Part shown: in pieces, positions 27,001 to 34,694 of the stretch
Layout: each line of letters starts with the position of its first letter
Numbering within the stretch: the first letter of the stretch is position 1
Source of the DNA: Methylophaga sp. UBA3192
GTDB lineage: Bacteria; Pseudomonadota; Gammaproteobacteria; Nitrosococcales; Methylophagaceae
DNA: 64,000 nt
Direction: 5' to 3'
NCBI GenBank assembly: GCA_002363955.1
Contig: DEXE01000009.1
Location: 7,121 to 71,120, forward strand
Notes under the pieces: model-generated
What the model was told of the DNA's origin: nothing
Database searches by the model: none
The model's input: only the letters and a program-made list of their open reading frames with translations
Position numbers and translations under genes: made by a program

Positions 27001-27175
27001 GTTTATCCCTGGTGCCGGTACTGAGCTCTACCGAGGTGTGGGTATTGTGGTTCTGGTGGGCATCGCGGTTTCCACCCTTATCACGCTGACATTCCTGCCA
27101 AGCTTGTTAATATCGATTTTATCGTGGACACAACGTAAACAATTATCTCGGCAGCCTCAATCATCTAACGCTTGA
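24014..27175 (+). CDS. RND family efflux transporter permease
   Basis: The 1053-residue RND pump has a TM1 start (NAKLLTVMVLIVCVLGISAARMIPVQMIPD), porter domains, TM4 with AIGMTVDNTIVVLESIEQARR, and the C-terminal RLRPILMSTLTTIFGLAPL motif. The proton-relay position reads DN instead of AcrB's DD. It is coupled to the adaptor at 22912 and again lacks an outer-membrane partner gene. It is not a recent duplicate of the pump at 12529: the two differ throughout the porter domains. Its last 19 bases overlap the convergent lipocalin gene. Confidence 0.92.
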   Translation: MLEAPIRNAKLLTVMVLIVCVLGISAARMIPVQMIPDLDVRTISVVTQWPGATPQDIEKEILIEQERYLRNIPNLKRMESFAETGVSYVELDFPFGVDINETLIEVANALSQVPSYPENVDQPSIRSSSFSENAFMYFAVSPLPGNPLNLDIDMITDFIDDNIRTQMERVPGVSEVQLRGGAERQMQIFIDPAKLAQRGLSLTQVRDAIRARNSDTSAGDLDDGKKRYLIRTVGRFDNKQELEELILAHRNGTDIFLKDVATINLGHYEVREVAVVNDERGLTMAVKREPGSNVIDIKSGMMQVVEEMRRDLLHPNGLDLVLIGDDVRYVESSIQNVSQNLLLGALLATIILFLFLRSIRGTLIGLMGMPVCIIAAFLGLLVFDRTINVISLAGIAFAIGMTVDNTIVVLESIEQARRRGLDRIEAAITGVREVWTAVLASSMTTILVFAPVLFVQEEAGQLYSDIAIAISVAILASMLFAVTVVPAACAHFGLGKSRGTHEDLHRRGVILHSVNWITGGFFRRLITMLITVSATLVAAWHLMPPAEYLPEGEEPKAFTSMIPPPGYNLSEMLRISEEVIEILSEAKGADPALFDRGEAPLPSLAYYFIRTTPTGLRVLSEPTRTQDIELMMNALTDLFESYPGMRAFSGRGSIISSDQGGTRAVSLDIAGPDMENLYSTAEFALKRAEQLFENPQIDSIPGSLSLDQPLIEIRPRWSRLTEVGFTANDFGFSVAALSDGAFVDEFFIDDDKVDMFLFSTAGQQQNLSGLAGLPVLTPNGGIIPLNALADLVETVDSATLRRVDSRRTVTLLIIPPRDVALETAVNKVRNEMIPAMQAEGEVAKGINLSISGASDQLDATRESLSENLVVAVILIYLVLVAIFSHWGYPLIILTTVPLGIAGGIVGLVAINASGSLLNSFGLPAIIQPFDMITMLGFVILLGTVVNNPILIVEQARRNLTDKAISVHTAVNQAVATRLRPILMSTLTTIFGLAPLVFIPGAGTELYRGVGIVVLVGIAVSTLITLTFLPSLLISILSWTQRKQLSRQPQSSNA

Positions 27176-27687
27176 TCCTGTTCAACAAAGATCAGCTTGT
27201 CAGTATCAAAACCACGTTGCTCAGCCTCGTTAATAAAGCTGGCAATTAACTTGTCACTGACTTGCGGTGTACGGGCCAATAACCATAAATAGTTATGGTT
27301 AGGGCCTGACACATACGCATACTGGTAATCCTGTTTATCCAGACCAAACACCACATAACCACCATAAAATGGTCCAAAAAAGGATACTTTCAGGTGTGCA
27401 ATATCAGCTTCTCTGACGAACTTTGCTTTACCTTCAGCTTCTTCCCATTGTCCTTTCTCACTGTTGTAGCCGCGATTGATCACCCTGACGGATCCATCAT
27501 CCCGCAAGCTATAGTCGGCGGTCACCGATGTTAAACCCCGTTCAAAAGAATGATCCAGTCTCGCTATTTCAAACCATTTACCCAGATAACGATCCAGCTC
27601 AAAATCAGGGACAGGCTCAACCCCTTTGGGAGTTCCAGTGCAAGCAGTTAACATCAGTGATAGCAGAAGAATGGTAAATAGACGCAT
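27157..27687 (-). CDS. blc: Outer-membrane lipoprotein lipocalin Blc
   Basis: Bacterial lipocalins bind hydrophobic molecules such as fatty acids or lysophospholipids at the outer membrane. The 176-residue protein has a lipoprotein signal (LLLSLMLTAC) and the lipocalin signature YLGKWFEIARLDHSFERGL. Further conserved elements are VTADYSLRDDGSVRVINRGYN, KVSFFGPFYGGYVVF and the C-terminal YLWLLARTPQVSD. The start ATG 27687 has AGGTG upstream. The 3' end overlaps the RND gene by 19 bases. Confidence 0.94.
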   Translation of the reverse strand: MRLFTILLLSLMLTACTGTPKGVEPVPDFELDRYLGKWFEIARLDHSFERGLTSVTADYSLRDDGSVRVINRGYNSEKGQWEEAEGKAKFVREADIAHLKVSFFGPFYGGYVVFGLDKQDYQYAYVSGPNHNYLWLLARTPQVSDKLIASFINEAEQRGFDTDKLIFVEQDQALDD

Positions 27688-27737
27688 ATTTCACACACCT
27701 TTGGTTAATTTACGAGTTTATATCTGAGGTCGCATGT

Positions 27738-27995
27738 ATGAGTGAGACGCTAAGTTTGGCGGATATTTCCCGAATCATTGAAATGGCGTGGGAAGATCGT
27801 ACACCGTTTGAAGCGATTTTCCGGCTGTATGGCTTACCGGAGAATCAGGTCATTAAATTGATGCAACGCGAAATGACACCAGGTTCATTTCGTCTGTGGC
27901 GGGAACGGGTTGCAGGGCGAAAAACCAAACATCAGGCTTTGCGTGATCCGCGTATCTCGCGGGCCTACTGTCCGACTCAATATAAACCACGCTAA
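27738..27995 (+). CDS. TIGR03643/DUF2805 family small protein
   Basis: This 85-residue conserved protein is recognised from SDISRIIEMAWEDRTPFEAI-like N-terminal sequence, the LPENQVIKLMQREMTPGSFRLWRERV core and the basic C-terminal RISRAYCPTQYKPR. The helical pattern resembles a small DNA- or RNA-binding fold, but no function is established. The start ATG 27738 is preceded by GAGGT. It is divergent from blc, whose start is 50 bases away. Confidence 0.85.
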   Translation: MSETLSLADISRIIEMAWEDRTPFEAIFRLYGLPENQVIKLMQREMTPGSFRLWRERVAGRKTKHQALRDPRISRAYCPTQYKPR

Positions 27996-28010
27996 GCCAC
28001 TTGAGTTTTA

Positions 28011-28406
28011 TTAAACGGCTGTAAAGGCTCTTATCGCAATATAAACACAACTTAACCAGCCGACCATAAAAATCAAACTGCGAAAAACAGCCAAATCCAG
28101 GGCGTAAAAAATCGGGTGTAGAATACGACAGGCCAGAAACAAAATGGCTGCTTCACTCAAATCCCGCAGATTTACACTGGAATAAAACGCCAGCAACGTG
28201 ACGGCGGAATAGAATATCAACGCCTCCCAGGCATTTTTCTGTGCCGCTAACACGCGGGCAGCCACACCGGTTAACTCAGACTGTTGCTCTCTGGGATGGC
28301 GGTTATCAAAGATATCAACGTGTTTATAACGTAAGTAGCCGCCGATAAATGCCAGTATCATCGGGAAAAAAGTAACGATAAATAACACGATAAACAACGC
28401 AGGCAT
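28011..28406 (-). CDS. MAPEG family membrane protein
   Basis: The 131-residue inner-membrane protein has four hydrophobic helices (about 1-22, 60-82, 84-104, 108-130) and the MAPEG pattern: a loop rich in N/R/H after helix 1 (FDNRHPREQQSELTGVAARVLAAQKNAWEALIFYSAV) and RILHPIFYALDLAVFRSLIF. MAPEG proteins include glutathione-dependent enzymes; bacterial members like this one are mostly uncharacterised. Confidence 0.85.
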   Translation of the reverse strand: MPALFIVLFIVTFFPMILAFIGGYLRYKHVDIFDNRHPREQQSELTGVAARVLAAQKNAWEALIFYSAVTLLAFYSSVNLRDLSEAAILFLACRILHPIFYALDLAVFRSLIFMVGWLSCVYIAIRAFTAV

Positions 28407-28441
28407 GTATTACTCCAGGCAGCAAAAGTTAATGGAATTAA

Positions 28442-29250
28442 TCAGCTGAATTCAGCTGCAATTTTCAGTTGGGCATAATTTTTTACAAACAACTCACTGA
28501 ACGCTGGATCAAATGCTTTTCCTGATTGTTCGGATAAATATTCAAGTACTTTATCTTCCGGCCATGCATCTTTGTAAACCCGGCGATGATAAATCGCATC
28601 CCAGACATCAACAATGGCAAAAAGTCTTGCTTCAAAATGTATCTCGGTTCCCTTCAAACCCTGTGGATAACCTAAACCATCCCATCGTTCATGATGTTCA
28701 TAAGGAATCATCATATACTGTCGCAGGTAATCGTTCTTTGACAAAATATCATAAGCGATTTGTGGGTGTTGTTTCATGATTTCCCATTCTGCATCGGTGA
28801 GCTTTCCGGGTTTTGTCAAAATCTCATCCGGGATGCCGATTTTGCCAATATCATGCAGAATTGCGCCATAACGAATCGATTCCAGTTGTTTTTCATCACT
28901 TATGCCGCGGACAGTTTTGCCAGTGCTACCGTCATTCGGGTAACCCGCTCGGAATGATCTTTGGTTTCCTTGTGCCGTGCATCCATCACATGAATCCAGC
29001 CCATCACTGCCTGTTCAATACTGTCCAGAATTTTACGATTGGCTGCCTGAATCGCCTTGAAGTCATGACGAATCAGCACATACAGGAATGCAGCCGTTAA
29101 GATTACAAACGCCCAACCTTTGAAATGTTGTATCTGAGTAACACGTTCTCCTGAAAATAAATACTCTACAGAGATATCTGAAAAAAATATCCAGGCTATC
29201 CCAACAAGCAAATACACCAGAACAATTCGGTAATGAGGGGGTAAATTCAT
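28442..29250 (-). pseudogene. HD-GYP domain phosphodiesterase interrupted by a frameshift
   Basis: Two minus-strand frames together encode one protein. The upstream part (29250 to about 28900) has two membrane helices and the start of an HD domain (DARHKETKDHSERVTRMTVALAKL), then runs into TAA. The downstream part, in another frame, continues with ISDEKQLESIRYGAILHDIGKIGIPDEIL, the HHERWDGLGYP motif (HD-GYP signature) and the family C terminus. The break lies near 28900-28910, where one base appears to be missing. The intact protein would hydrolyse cyclic-di-GMP at the membrane. Since all motifs are preserved, the shift is either recent or an assembly error. Confidence 0.8.
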
Positions 29251-29304
29251 GTATTTTTTATTGTTAGCTGTCGGGAAACCATCCTTCAGACCCCGCGCAA
29301 TAGA

Positions 29305-30042
29305 TTAATTTGGCAGTTTTGCTTCCAGAAACTGCAATAGACGCTGCCACGATTTCTGATCAGCTGCAGCATTATAGCGATCAATACCAAACACGGTAAA
29401 AGCATGTTCCGCACCGCCATAGGCAATCATTTCGTTGGGGACATTATAGGTTTCAAGCTCTGTGCTCAGCTGAGCAAACTCCTGCATGCTTATCGCTTTA
29501 TCAGCGGCACCATGCAATACCAGAATTTCTGCTGAAGTACTGGCATAATCCTGTCCCTGAGGGGTTTTTAAGCCCCCATGGAAACTGACAAAACCTTGCA
29601 GATTCTCCCCCGAACGAGCCATTTCAAGCACCGCTGCACCACCAAAGCAATAACCGATAATAACAACCTTTTGCCGGTTGGCTCCCAGTTCAGCGGCTTT
29701 GTCCAAAGCACCTTTCAGTAACTGACGCATTTTCTGCCTGTCCTGATACAGCTCACCGGTATGTTGCTTTTTATCTTTATCTTCCGTGGGTCGAATGCCT
29801 TTACCAAATAAATCCGCAGCAAAAACCGCATATCCCTCTTCAGCCAGCATATAGGCACGTTTGATTTCGTAATCCGTCAAGCCGTCCCAGTCGTGGATCA
29901 ATAACACCAAAGGGGCGCTATCTGCTGGACTGACATAGAAACCTTCGTAGGTTTCATCATTCACCTGATAATCGATATTATCAGCGGCTGCCGCCACTGA
30001 AAAACAGGTAAGCCCGATTAATAAATATTTTTTCAGCAACAT
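29305..30042 (-). CDS. Dienelactone hydrolase family protein, secreted
   Basis: This 245-residue alpha/beta hydrolase has a signal peptide (residues 1-19, cleavage near AAA). The nucleophile elbow is GYCFGGAAVLEMA with cysteine as nucleophile, as in dienelactone hydrolase. The acid is in VLHGAADKAIS and the histidine in GGAEHAFT. It presumably hydrolyses an ester or lactone in the periplasm; the substrate is unknown, and nothing nearby suggests chloroaromatic breakdown. The start ATG 30042 has GGAG upstream. Confidence 0.88.
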   Translation of the reverse strand: MLLKKYLLIGLTCFSVAAAADNIDYQVNDETYEGFYVSPADSAPLVLLIHDWDGLTDYEIKRAYMLAEEGYAVFAADLFGKGIRPTEDKDKKQHTGELYQDRQKMRQLLKGALDKAAELGANRQKVVIIGYCFGGAAVLEMARSGENLQGFVSFHGGLKTPQGQDYASTSAEILVLHGAADKAISMQEFAQLSTELETYNVPNEMIAYGGAEHAFTVFGIDRYNAAADQKSWQRLLQFLEAKLPN

Positions 30043-30133
30043 GCTATCTCCCTGGCAATCGTCTATGAACTATTACGACCAAATGATCGCTGCAGAGTTG
30101 GCAAAAAAGCTACCTTATTGAATGCATCTTTAG

Positions 30134-31144
30134 TTAGCCATCATGATGGTAGCGAACCACTCTGTCGACTTCGTTTTTTGAGCCCATAATGACGGGGACG
30201 CGCTGATGAATGTTTTCCGGCTGGATATCCAGAATCCGCTCGGTTCCGGTAGAGCTTACACCACCGGCCTGCTCGACAATGAAACTCATCGGGTTTGCTT
30301 CGTACATCAGGCGTAACTTACCGCCTTGCCTGGCAATTTTGGAATCTGTCGGATACATAAAAATGCCACCTCGTGTCAGTACGCGATAAACTTCTGCGAC
30401 CATTGATGCCACCCAGCGCATATTGAAATTTTTCTCCCGTACACCCTCGGTGCCTTTCATACATTCTTCGACATATTTCTGGACCGGAGCTTCCCAGAAG
30501 CGCTGATTAGACATATTGATAGCAAATTCAGCGGTCTCTTTGGGAATACGCATATTTGGGTGGGTCAATATAAATTCACCGACATCACTGTCCAAGGTAA
30601 AGCCATTTACACCGTTACCGGTGGTCAAAATTAACATCGTCGCTGGTCCATATACTGTAAATCCAGCACAAACCTGCTCTGTGCCTTTTTGCATAAAGTC
30701 TTTTAATGTCGGATTTTTACAATCATTGGGGCAACGTAAAATGGAGAAAATAGTGCCTACTGAGAGATTGATATCAATATTGGAGGAGCCATCCAATGGA
30801 TCAAAGCAAATCAAATACTTACCTTTGGGAAATTTGCTGGGGATCTGAATGATTTCTTCAATTTCTTCAGAGGCCATTGCGGCAAGATGGCCGGTCCATT
30901 TAAGATGATCAACCATTACATCATTGGTAATGATATCAAGTTTTTTCTGCGTTTCGCCCTGCACGTTTTCACTTTCAGCAAAACCACCGAGACCAATGAT
31001 GTTGCTGCGACTGACTAAATGAGAGATTTTTTTACAGGCACTGACTATATCGCCTAATAATCCCGTCAAATCGCCTGTCGAATCCGGATGGGATCTTTGC
31101 TCTTCAACGATAAGTTGATTCACTGATTTGCCGATATCAGACAT
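30134..31144 (-). CDS. fbp: Fructose-1,6-bisphosphatase class I
   Basis: The 336-residue class I FBPase removes the C1 phosphate of fructose 1,6-bisphosphate in gluconeogenesis. It is recognised by the metal-binding loop CFDPLDGSSNIDINLSVGTIFSI, by GGIFMYPTDSK, and by the C-terminal LRLMYEANPMSFIVEQAGG substrate loop. In a methylotroph using the ribulose monophosphate cycle it supplies fructose 6-phosphate. It sits downstream of the fhc cluster on the same strand, separated by a likely terminator. Confidence 0.96.
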   Translation of the reverse strand: MSDIGKSVNQLIVEEQRSHPDSTGDLTGLLGDIVSACKKISHLVSRSNIIGLGGFAESENVQGETQKKLDIITNDVMVDHLKWTGHLAAMASEEIEEIIQIPSKFPKGKYLICFDPLDGSSNIDINLSVGTIFSILRCPNDCKNPTLKDFMQKGTEQVCAGFTVYGPATMLILTTGNGVNGFTLDSDVGEFILTHPNMRIPKETAEFAINMSNQRFWEAPVQKYVEECMKGTEGVREKNFNMRWVASMVAEVYRVLTRGGIFMYPTDSKIARQGGKLRLMYEANPMSFIVEQAGGVSSTGTERILDIQPENIHQRVPVIMGSKNEVDRVVRYHHDG

Positions 31145-31260
31145 GGCGTTTCTCTCTTTAACTATTTATTTTTCAGGGTGTCGAGCTGATGATTCGCAGC
31201 TGTTTAAAGCGAGAGTAAACCAGTGGCGATGAAAATGCCAAGAGCAGTTAGAAGTGTTTT

Positions 31261-31294
31261 AAAATGCAGGGGAACAGACCCGCTTTTCCCCTGC
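31261..31294 (-). terminator. Likely terminator of the fhc operon
   Basis: A 9-bp stem (GCAGGGGAA / TTCCCCTGC) lies just after the fhcC stop on the minus strand, followed there by a short T-rich stretch (ATTTTAAAA). The T run is short, so termination may be partial and fbp may receive read-through. Confidence 0.6.
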
Positions 31295-31303
31295 TAATAA
31301 TAA

Positions 31304-32119
31304 CTAGATTTTAACGAGAATCTCACCCATACCAATGCCACCGAGATCACCCGCATAACGCTGCACCCTGGAAAAACTCTCCACCTTGGCAAATTGGCTG
31401 TCCAGCTTTTTAAACGACGCAAACATCAGGGGTAAAAATGCCAGCGTGTGCGATCCACAATCATTGAAATTGGCGGTAATGCCATGCTGTGGCATTTTGG
31501 GCAGCAATATTGTGCCCCGTTTCATCGCATATCCCAGATGTTTGCCGACCTCACCGAGCACTGCAATAGTGCCGGATATCATTCGTGAACCACAGTAATC
31601 ACCAGCATTGCCTTCAATCAGAATCATGCCACGGCGCATATGATCACCGGTACGTGCGCCGGTATTTCCGGTGACGATAATAATACCGCCGGTCATCCCG
31701 TTTTTATAACCGCTGCGTGCTGCGCCAACAAAATCACCTGCGTTACCGTTAATTTTGATTTGGCCACCTTTCATTTCACAGCCGGTATAAATAAATGTGT
31801 TTCCGGTAATTTCTATATTTCCGCCTGTCATAAACTGGCCCAGATAGGCACCGGCATCGCCCTCAATAGTGATGCGTCCATGAGTCATCGCATGACCGAT
31901 ATGATCCAGTTTGGCAGAACTGTTCTCAAAGCGGATATCATTGACATCATCGCCGCTGATATCAAACAGCTGATCAACCGGTAACGTTAAACGTCCACTG
32001 ACCAGTTCCATCGCAGCAATATCGGCTACATCTTTACCCGCCAGTTTATCCGGCGTTAATCGGGAGCAATCGACACGTTGTGCCAAATCCATTTTGAGTT
32101 TAAGAGTCAGTGCTTTCAT
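31304..32119 (-). CDS. fhcC: Formyltransferase/hydrolase complex subunit FhcC
   Basis: FhcC is the structural subunit C of the formyltransferase/hydrolase complex, homologous to archaeal formylmethanofuran dehydrogenase subunit C. The 271-residue protein is dominated by a right-handed beta-helix of repeated glycine-rich turns (GHAMTHGRITIEGDAGAYLG, ..GGNIEITGN, ..GGIIIVTGNTG, ..RGMILIEGNAGDY). It starts within the fhcD stop (ATGA), so the two are coupled. It ends IGMGEILVKI as in the family. The complex transfers the formyl group from methanopterin via methanofuran and releases formate in the cytoplasm. Confidence 0.95.
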   Translation of the reverse strand: MKALTLKLKMDLAQRVDCSRLTPDKLAGKDVADIAAMELVSGRLTLPVDQLFDISGDDVNDIRFENSSAKLDHIGHAMTHGRITIEGDAGAYLGQFMTGGNIEITGNTFIYTGCEMKGGQIKINGNAGDFVGAARSGYKNGMTGGIIIVTGNTGARTGDHMRRGMILIEGNAGDYCGSRMISGTIAVLGEVGKHLGYAMKRGTILLPKMPQHGITANFNDCGSHTLAFLPLMFASFKKLDSQFAKVESFSRVQRYAGDLGGIGMGEILVKI

Positions 32120-33018
32120 GCCATGATCTCCTGCAAATGAAAGTGGAATGGGCCGAGTTTGCCACCATAATTACCAGCACTGATTCGGCGAATACCGTTT
32201 TCAGCGCCTAAATCACATGCCGCCTGAATGCCGACCCGCATGGCTTTATCAATATCTTCTTTGCTCAGACCATCAATAACGATTTCCATCACCGATTCGA
32301 CTTCCGGCGAACATTCGGATTTAGTCTGACCTTTTAACGTTGGACAGAAGGCATCATTGGTTGACGCATTAAGTGCTTTGTACTTTGAACCGACTTTCGA
32401 TCCACTGCGAACGACGCCTCCGGGAAACGGCATAATGATATTCGGTAACTGTTTCATCGCCTTAACTGCTGCTTCGCAGGCCGCCAAGGCCTGAGGCTGA
32501 GATTCCGCCAGAATCAGGAAGTTACCCCCTCCAACAGAAGAAACCACACCGGTGTTTTCCTGGGTAAGGAATTCCCCATCCATTACTGGAATGCGCCAGT
32601 AACGTTTACCATCAATCATTTTGGATATTTGATAACCATCACCAAAGAAACGCAGGTTTTTACCCAGGGCAATTTCTTTCCCATCTTCACCTTCAATACC
32701 CGAAAATAAAGCAGATGTTGGGGAAGTAAGTACACACTGACCAGCACGGGTTTCAACCTGTTTGGCTAATCCTTTGCCACCCATAGCAAAAATCAGACAG
32801 GCCACACCGGGACGACCATCAGGGGTTTCAGAAGGCTCTAATGTTCTTTCAATCGAAGCTTCACAACCGCAGGCAATAACCGAGGTTGCAAAACCAGTGA
32901 AGGCAGTTGCTGAATGCATCGCCCATTCAAGATTCTGAGCAGTAATAATGATTCGCGTGCCTTTCATCGGAAAGGCTTCGGCAAAGGTTTTATCAATGCT
33001 GACGCCATTGATGATCAT
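32116..33018 (-). CDS. fhcD: Formylmethanofuran--tetrahydromethanopterin formyltransferase FhcD
   Basis: FhcD (Ftr homologue) moves the formyl group between N5 of tetrahydromethanopterin and methanofuran. The 300-residue length is typical. Recognisable blocks are the N-terminal IDKTFAEAFPMKGTRIIITA, FATSVIACGCEA, and the C-terminal AACDLGAENGIRRISAGNYGGKLGPFHFHL. It overlaps fhcA upstream and fhcC downstream by ATGA each. Confidence 0.96.
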   Translation of the reverse strand: MIINGVSIDKTFAEAFPMKGTRIIITAQNLEWAMHSATAFTGFATSVIACGCEASIERTLEPSETPDGRPGVACLIFAMGGKGLAKQVETRAGQCVLTSPTSALFSGIEGEDGKEIALGKNLRFFGDGYQISKMIDGKRYWRIPVMDGEFLTQENTGVVSSVGGGNFLILAESQPQALAACEAAVKAMKQLPNIIMPFPGGVVRSGSKVGSKYKALNASTNDAFCPTLKGQTKSECSPEVESVMEIVIDGLSKEDIDKAMRVGIQAACDLGAENGIRRISAGNYGGKLGPFHFHLQEIMA

Positions 33019-34682
33019 AGTCTGCCTCCCTTATGCAGCGGCTGAATGGTTAAGCTACCACGACCATCATCGACGATTTCGTCATTACTGATTTTGAAGT
33101 TGCTCATTTTCAAAGTGTGGAATTTATCAAAATATTCCTGTAACGGTTTTTCGATACTCACATCATATTCCGGTTTAACCACATGTGTGGTGCCCCAGGT
33201 AATTTTGATGACCTGGCCTTGACGCACCACCATTTCCCCATCTTTAAAGACATAATCCGGTTTTTCGAACATCTTCTCACGATCACTGTTATCGGTGTAA
33301 ACAGTGATATCCGCTGCCGCGCCAATTCCCAAATGTCCACGATCTGCCAGACCAACGAGTTTGGCTGCACCTGCCCGGGTCATGATGGCAATTTCATACA
33401 ACGAATATTCACGATCCAACGACGCCAGATGGGTGGCTTTCTGTGCTTCCGGATGCAAAGTAGAGAGCATGTCGTTACGGAAAGACTTATCCATCAATAA
33501 CTTAATCAGATGCGGATAGCTGGTAAACGGTGCACCATTCGGATGATCGGTGGTCAGGAAAATCCGCCAGGGATCATCGACCATCAGGAAGGTTTCCAGA
33601 CCAATCATCCATTGCAACGCGTTTACATAACTTTGATCTTTATATTTAAACGGTACTACACCGCAACCGGCTTCACATTCGATATCCATACACACCCATT
33701 TATTAGGATGTGCATGTGGTGCTCCGGCAAACTGACGCATATTGTCGCCCGATGCCGTCACCGTCTGGCCGAACAGGATCTGCCCGACATCCACAGTAAT
33801 ATTTTTATGTTTATTAATCGCTTCAGCGATTTCAGCTGCGCCGGATGAGAATTTAAAATCACCTTCGGTGCCGTAGCTGTGGAACTGAATATGCGTCAAA
33901 TGCATCGGCAAACCTTCAGCGCCCTGAATGGTATCCAGCGTCGTTTGCATATTCCCGGGTACGCCCAGATTACAACCATGCACATGTAACGGGTGCGGCA
34001 CACCGATTTCTTTTACTGCTGTAGACAGCCGGTGCAGGATATCGCGCGGTGTCACCCCATAAAAATCGTTCTTTTCATCCAAATCAAGTTTGCGCTGATT
34101 AAATTTAAAAGCACTGATACCACCAGGATTAACTACTTTGAGGCCGACTGCCTGTGCATGATTAATGGTCCAGGCAACATAATTGTTAATCGCTTCCTGA
34201 TCCGAGTTGGCGGCCATCATCCGCAGCAGAAAATCATCACTGCCGAGCATCACGTAACCACCTTTATCAATAATCGGTGTGTCATGCATTTCCATATGGG
34301 CCTGGCGTGCATTAATCGGTAATACGGCTGGCTCAAACCCGGCGGTATAACCCATTTCTGCGTATCGGTAGCCCGTCGTTAACGTGCTGGGTGCCGCGTG
34401 ACCAGTTCCTGACCGTAACAACTCCGTCCGTTCATAAACTGCTTGAGCATGATCTTCCGGCAACATGGTTCGGGCAATATTGACCTTCCCGCCACCAATA
34501 TGGGTATGCATATCAATGGCACCGGCCATAATGACTTTGCCACGCACATCGATTTCTTCATCAACCCGACCATCTGTCGGTTTTTCGACAATACGCCCAT
34601 CGCGGATATAGATATCCCGTACCACATCATTTTGATCGTGTGCCGGGTCAAAAATACGTCCGCCTGTTAATTTTAAAAGCAT
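33015..34682 (-). CDS. fhcA: Formyltransferase/hydrolase complex subunit FhcA
   Basis: FhcA is the amidohydrolase-fold subunit that hydrolyses formyl-methanofuran to formate. The 555-residue protein matches FwdA/FmdA. The metal-binding start is MAGAIDMHTHIGGGKVN; further metal or catalytic histidines lie in HPLHVHGCNLG and THIQFHSYG; an aspartate lies in FLTTDHPNGAPFT. The AADITVY region at the end is typical of amidohydrolases. ATG 34682 has a CGGAG site. It follows fhcB by 12 bases. Confidence 0.96.
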   Translation of the reverse strand: MLLKLTGGRIFDPAHDQNDVVRDIYIRDGRIVEKPTDGRVDEEIDVRGKVIMAGAIDMHTHIGGGKVNIARTMLPEDHAQAVYERTELLRSGTGHAAPSTLTTGYRYAEMGYTAGFEPAVLPINARQAHMEMHDTPIIDKGGYVMLGSDDFLLRMMAANSDQEAINNYVAWTINHAQAVGLKVVNPGGISAFKFNQRKLDLDEKNDFYGVTPRDILHRLSTAVKEIGVPHPLHVHGCNLGVPGNMQTTLDTIQGAEGLPMHLTHIQFHSYGTEGDFKFSSGAAEIAEAINKHKNITVDVGQILFGQTVTASGDNMRQFAGAPHAHPNKWVCMDIECEAGCGVVPFKYKDQSYVNALQWMIGLETFLMVDDPWRIFLTTDHPNGAPFTSYPHLIKLLMDKSFRNDMLSTLHPEAQKATHLASLDREYSLYEIAIMTRAGAAKLVGLADRGHLGIGAAADITVYTDNSDREKMFEKPDYVFKDGEMVVRQGQVIKITWGTTHVVKPEYDVSIEKPLQEYFDKFHTLKMSNFKISNDEIVDDGRGSLTIQPLHKGGRL

Positions 34683-34694
34683 CTTTATCTCCGT

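Noticed and set aside
28672..28680. Perfect DnaA box TGTGGATAA inside the HD-GYP gene
   Set aside because: Single isolated 9-mers occur by chance in coding DNA; no clustering here.
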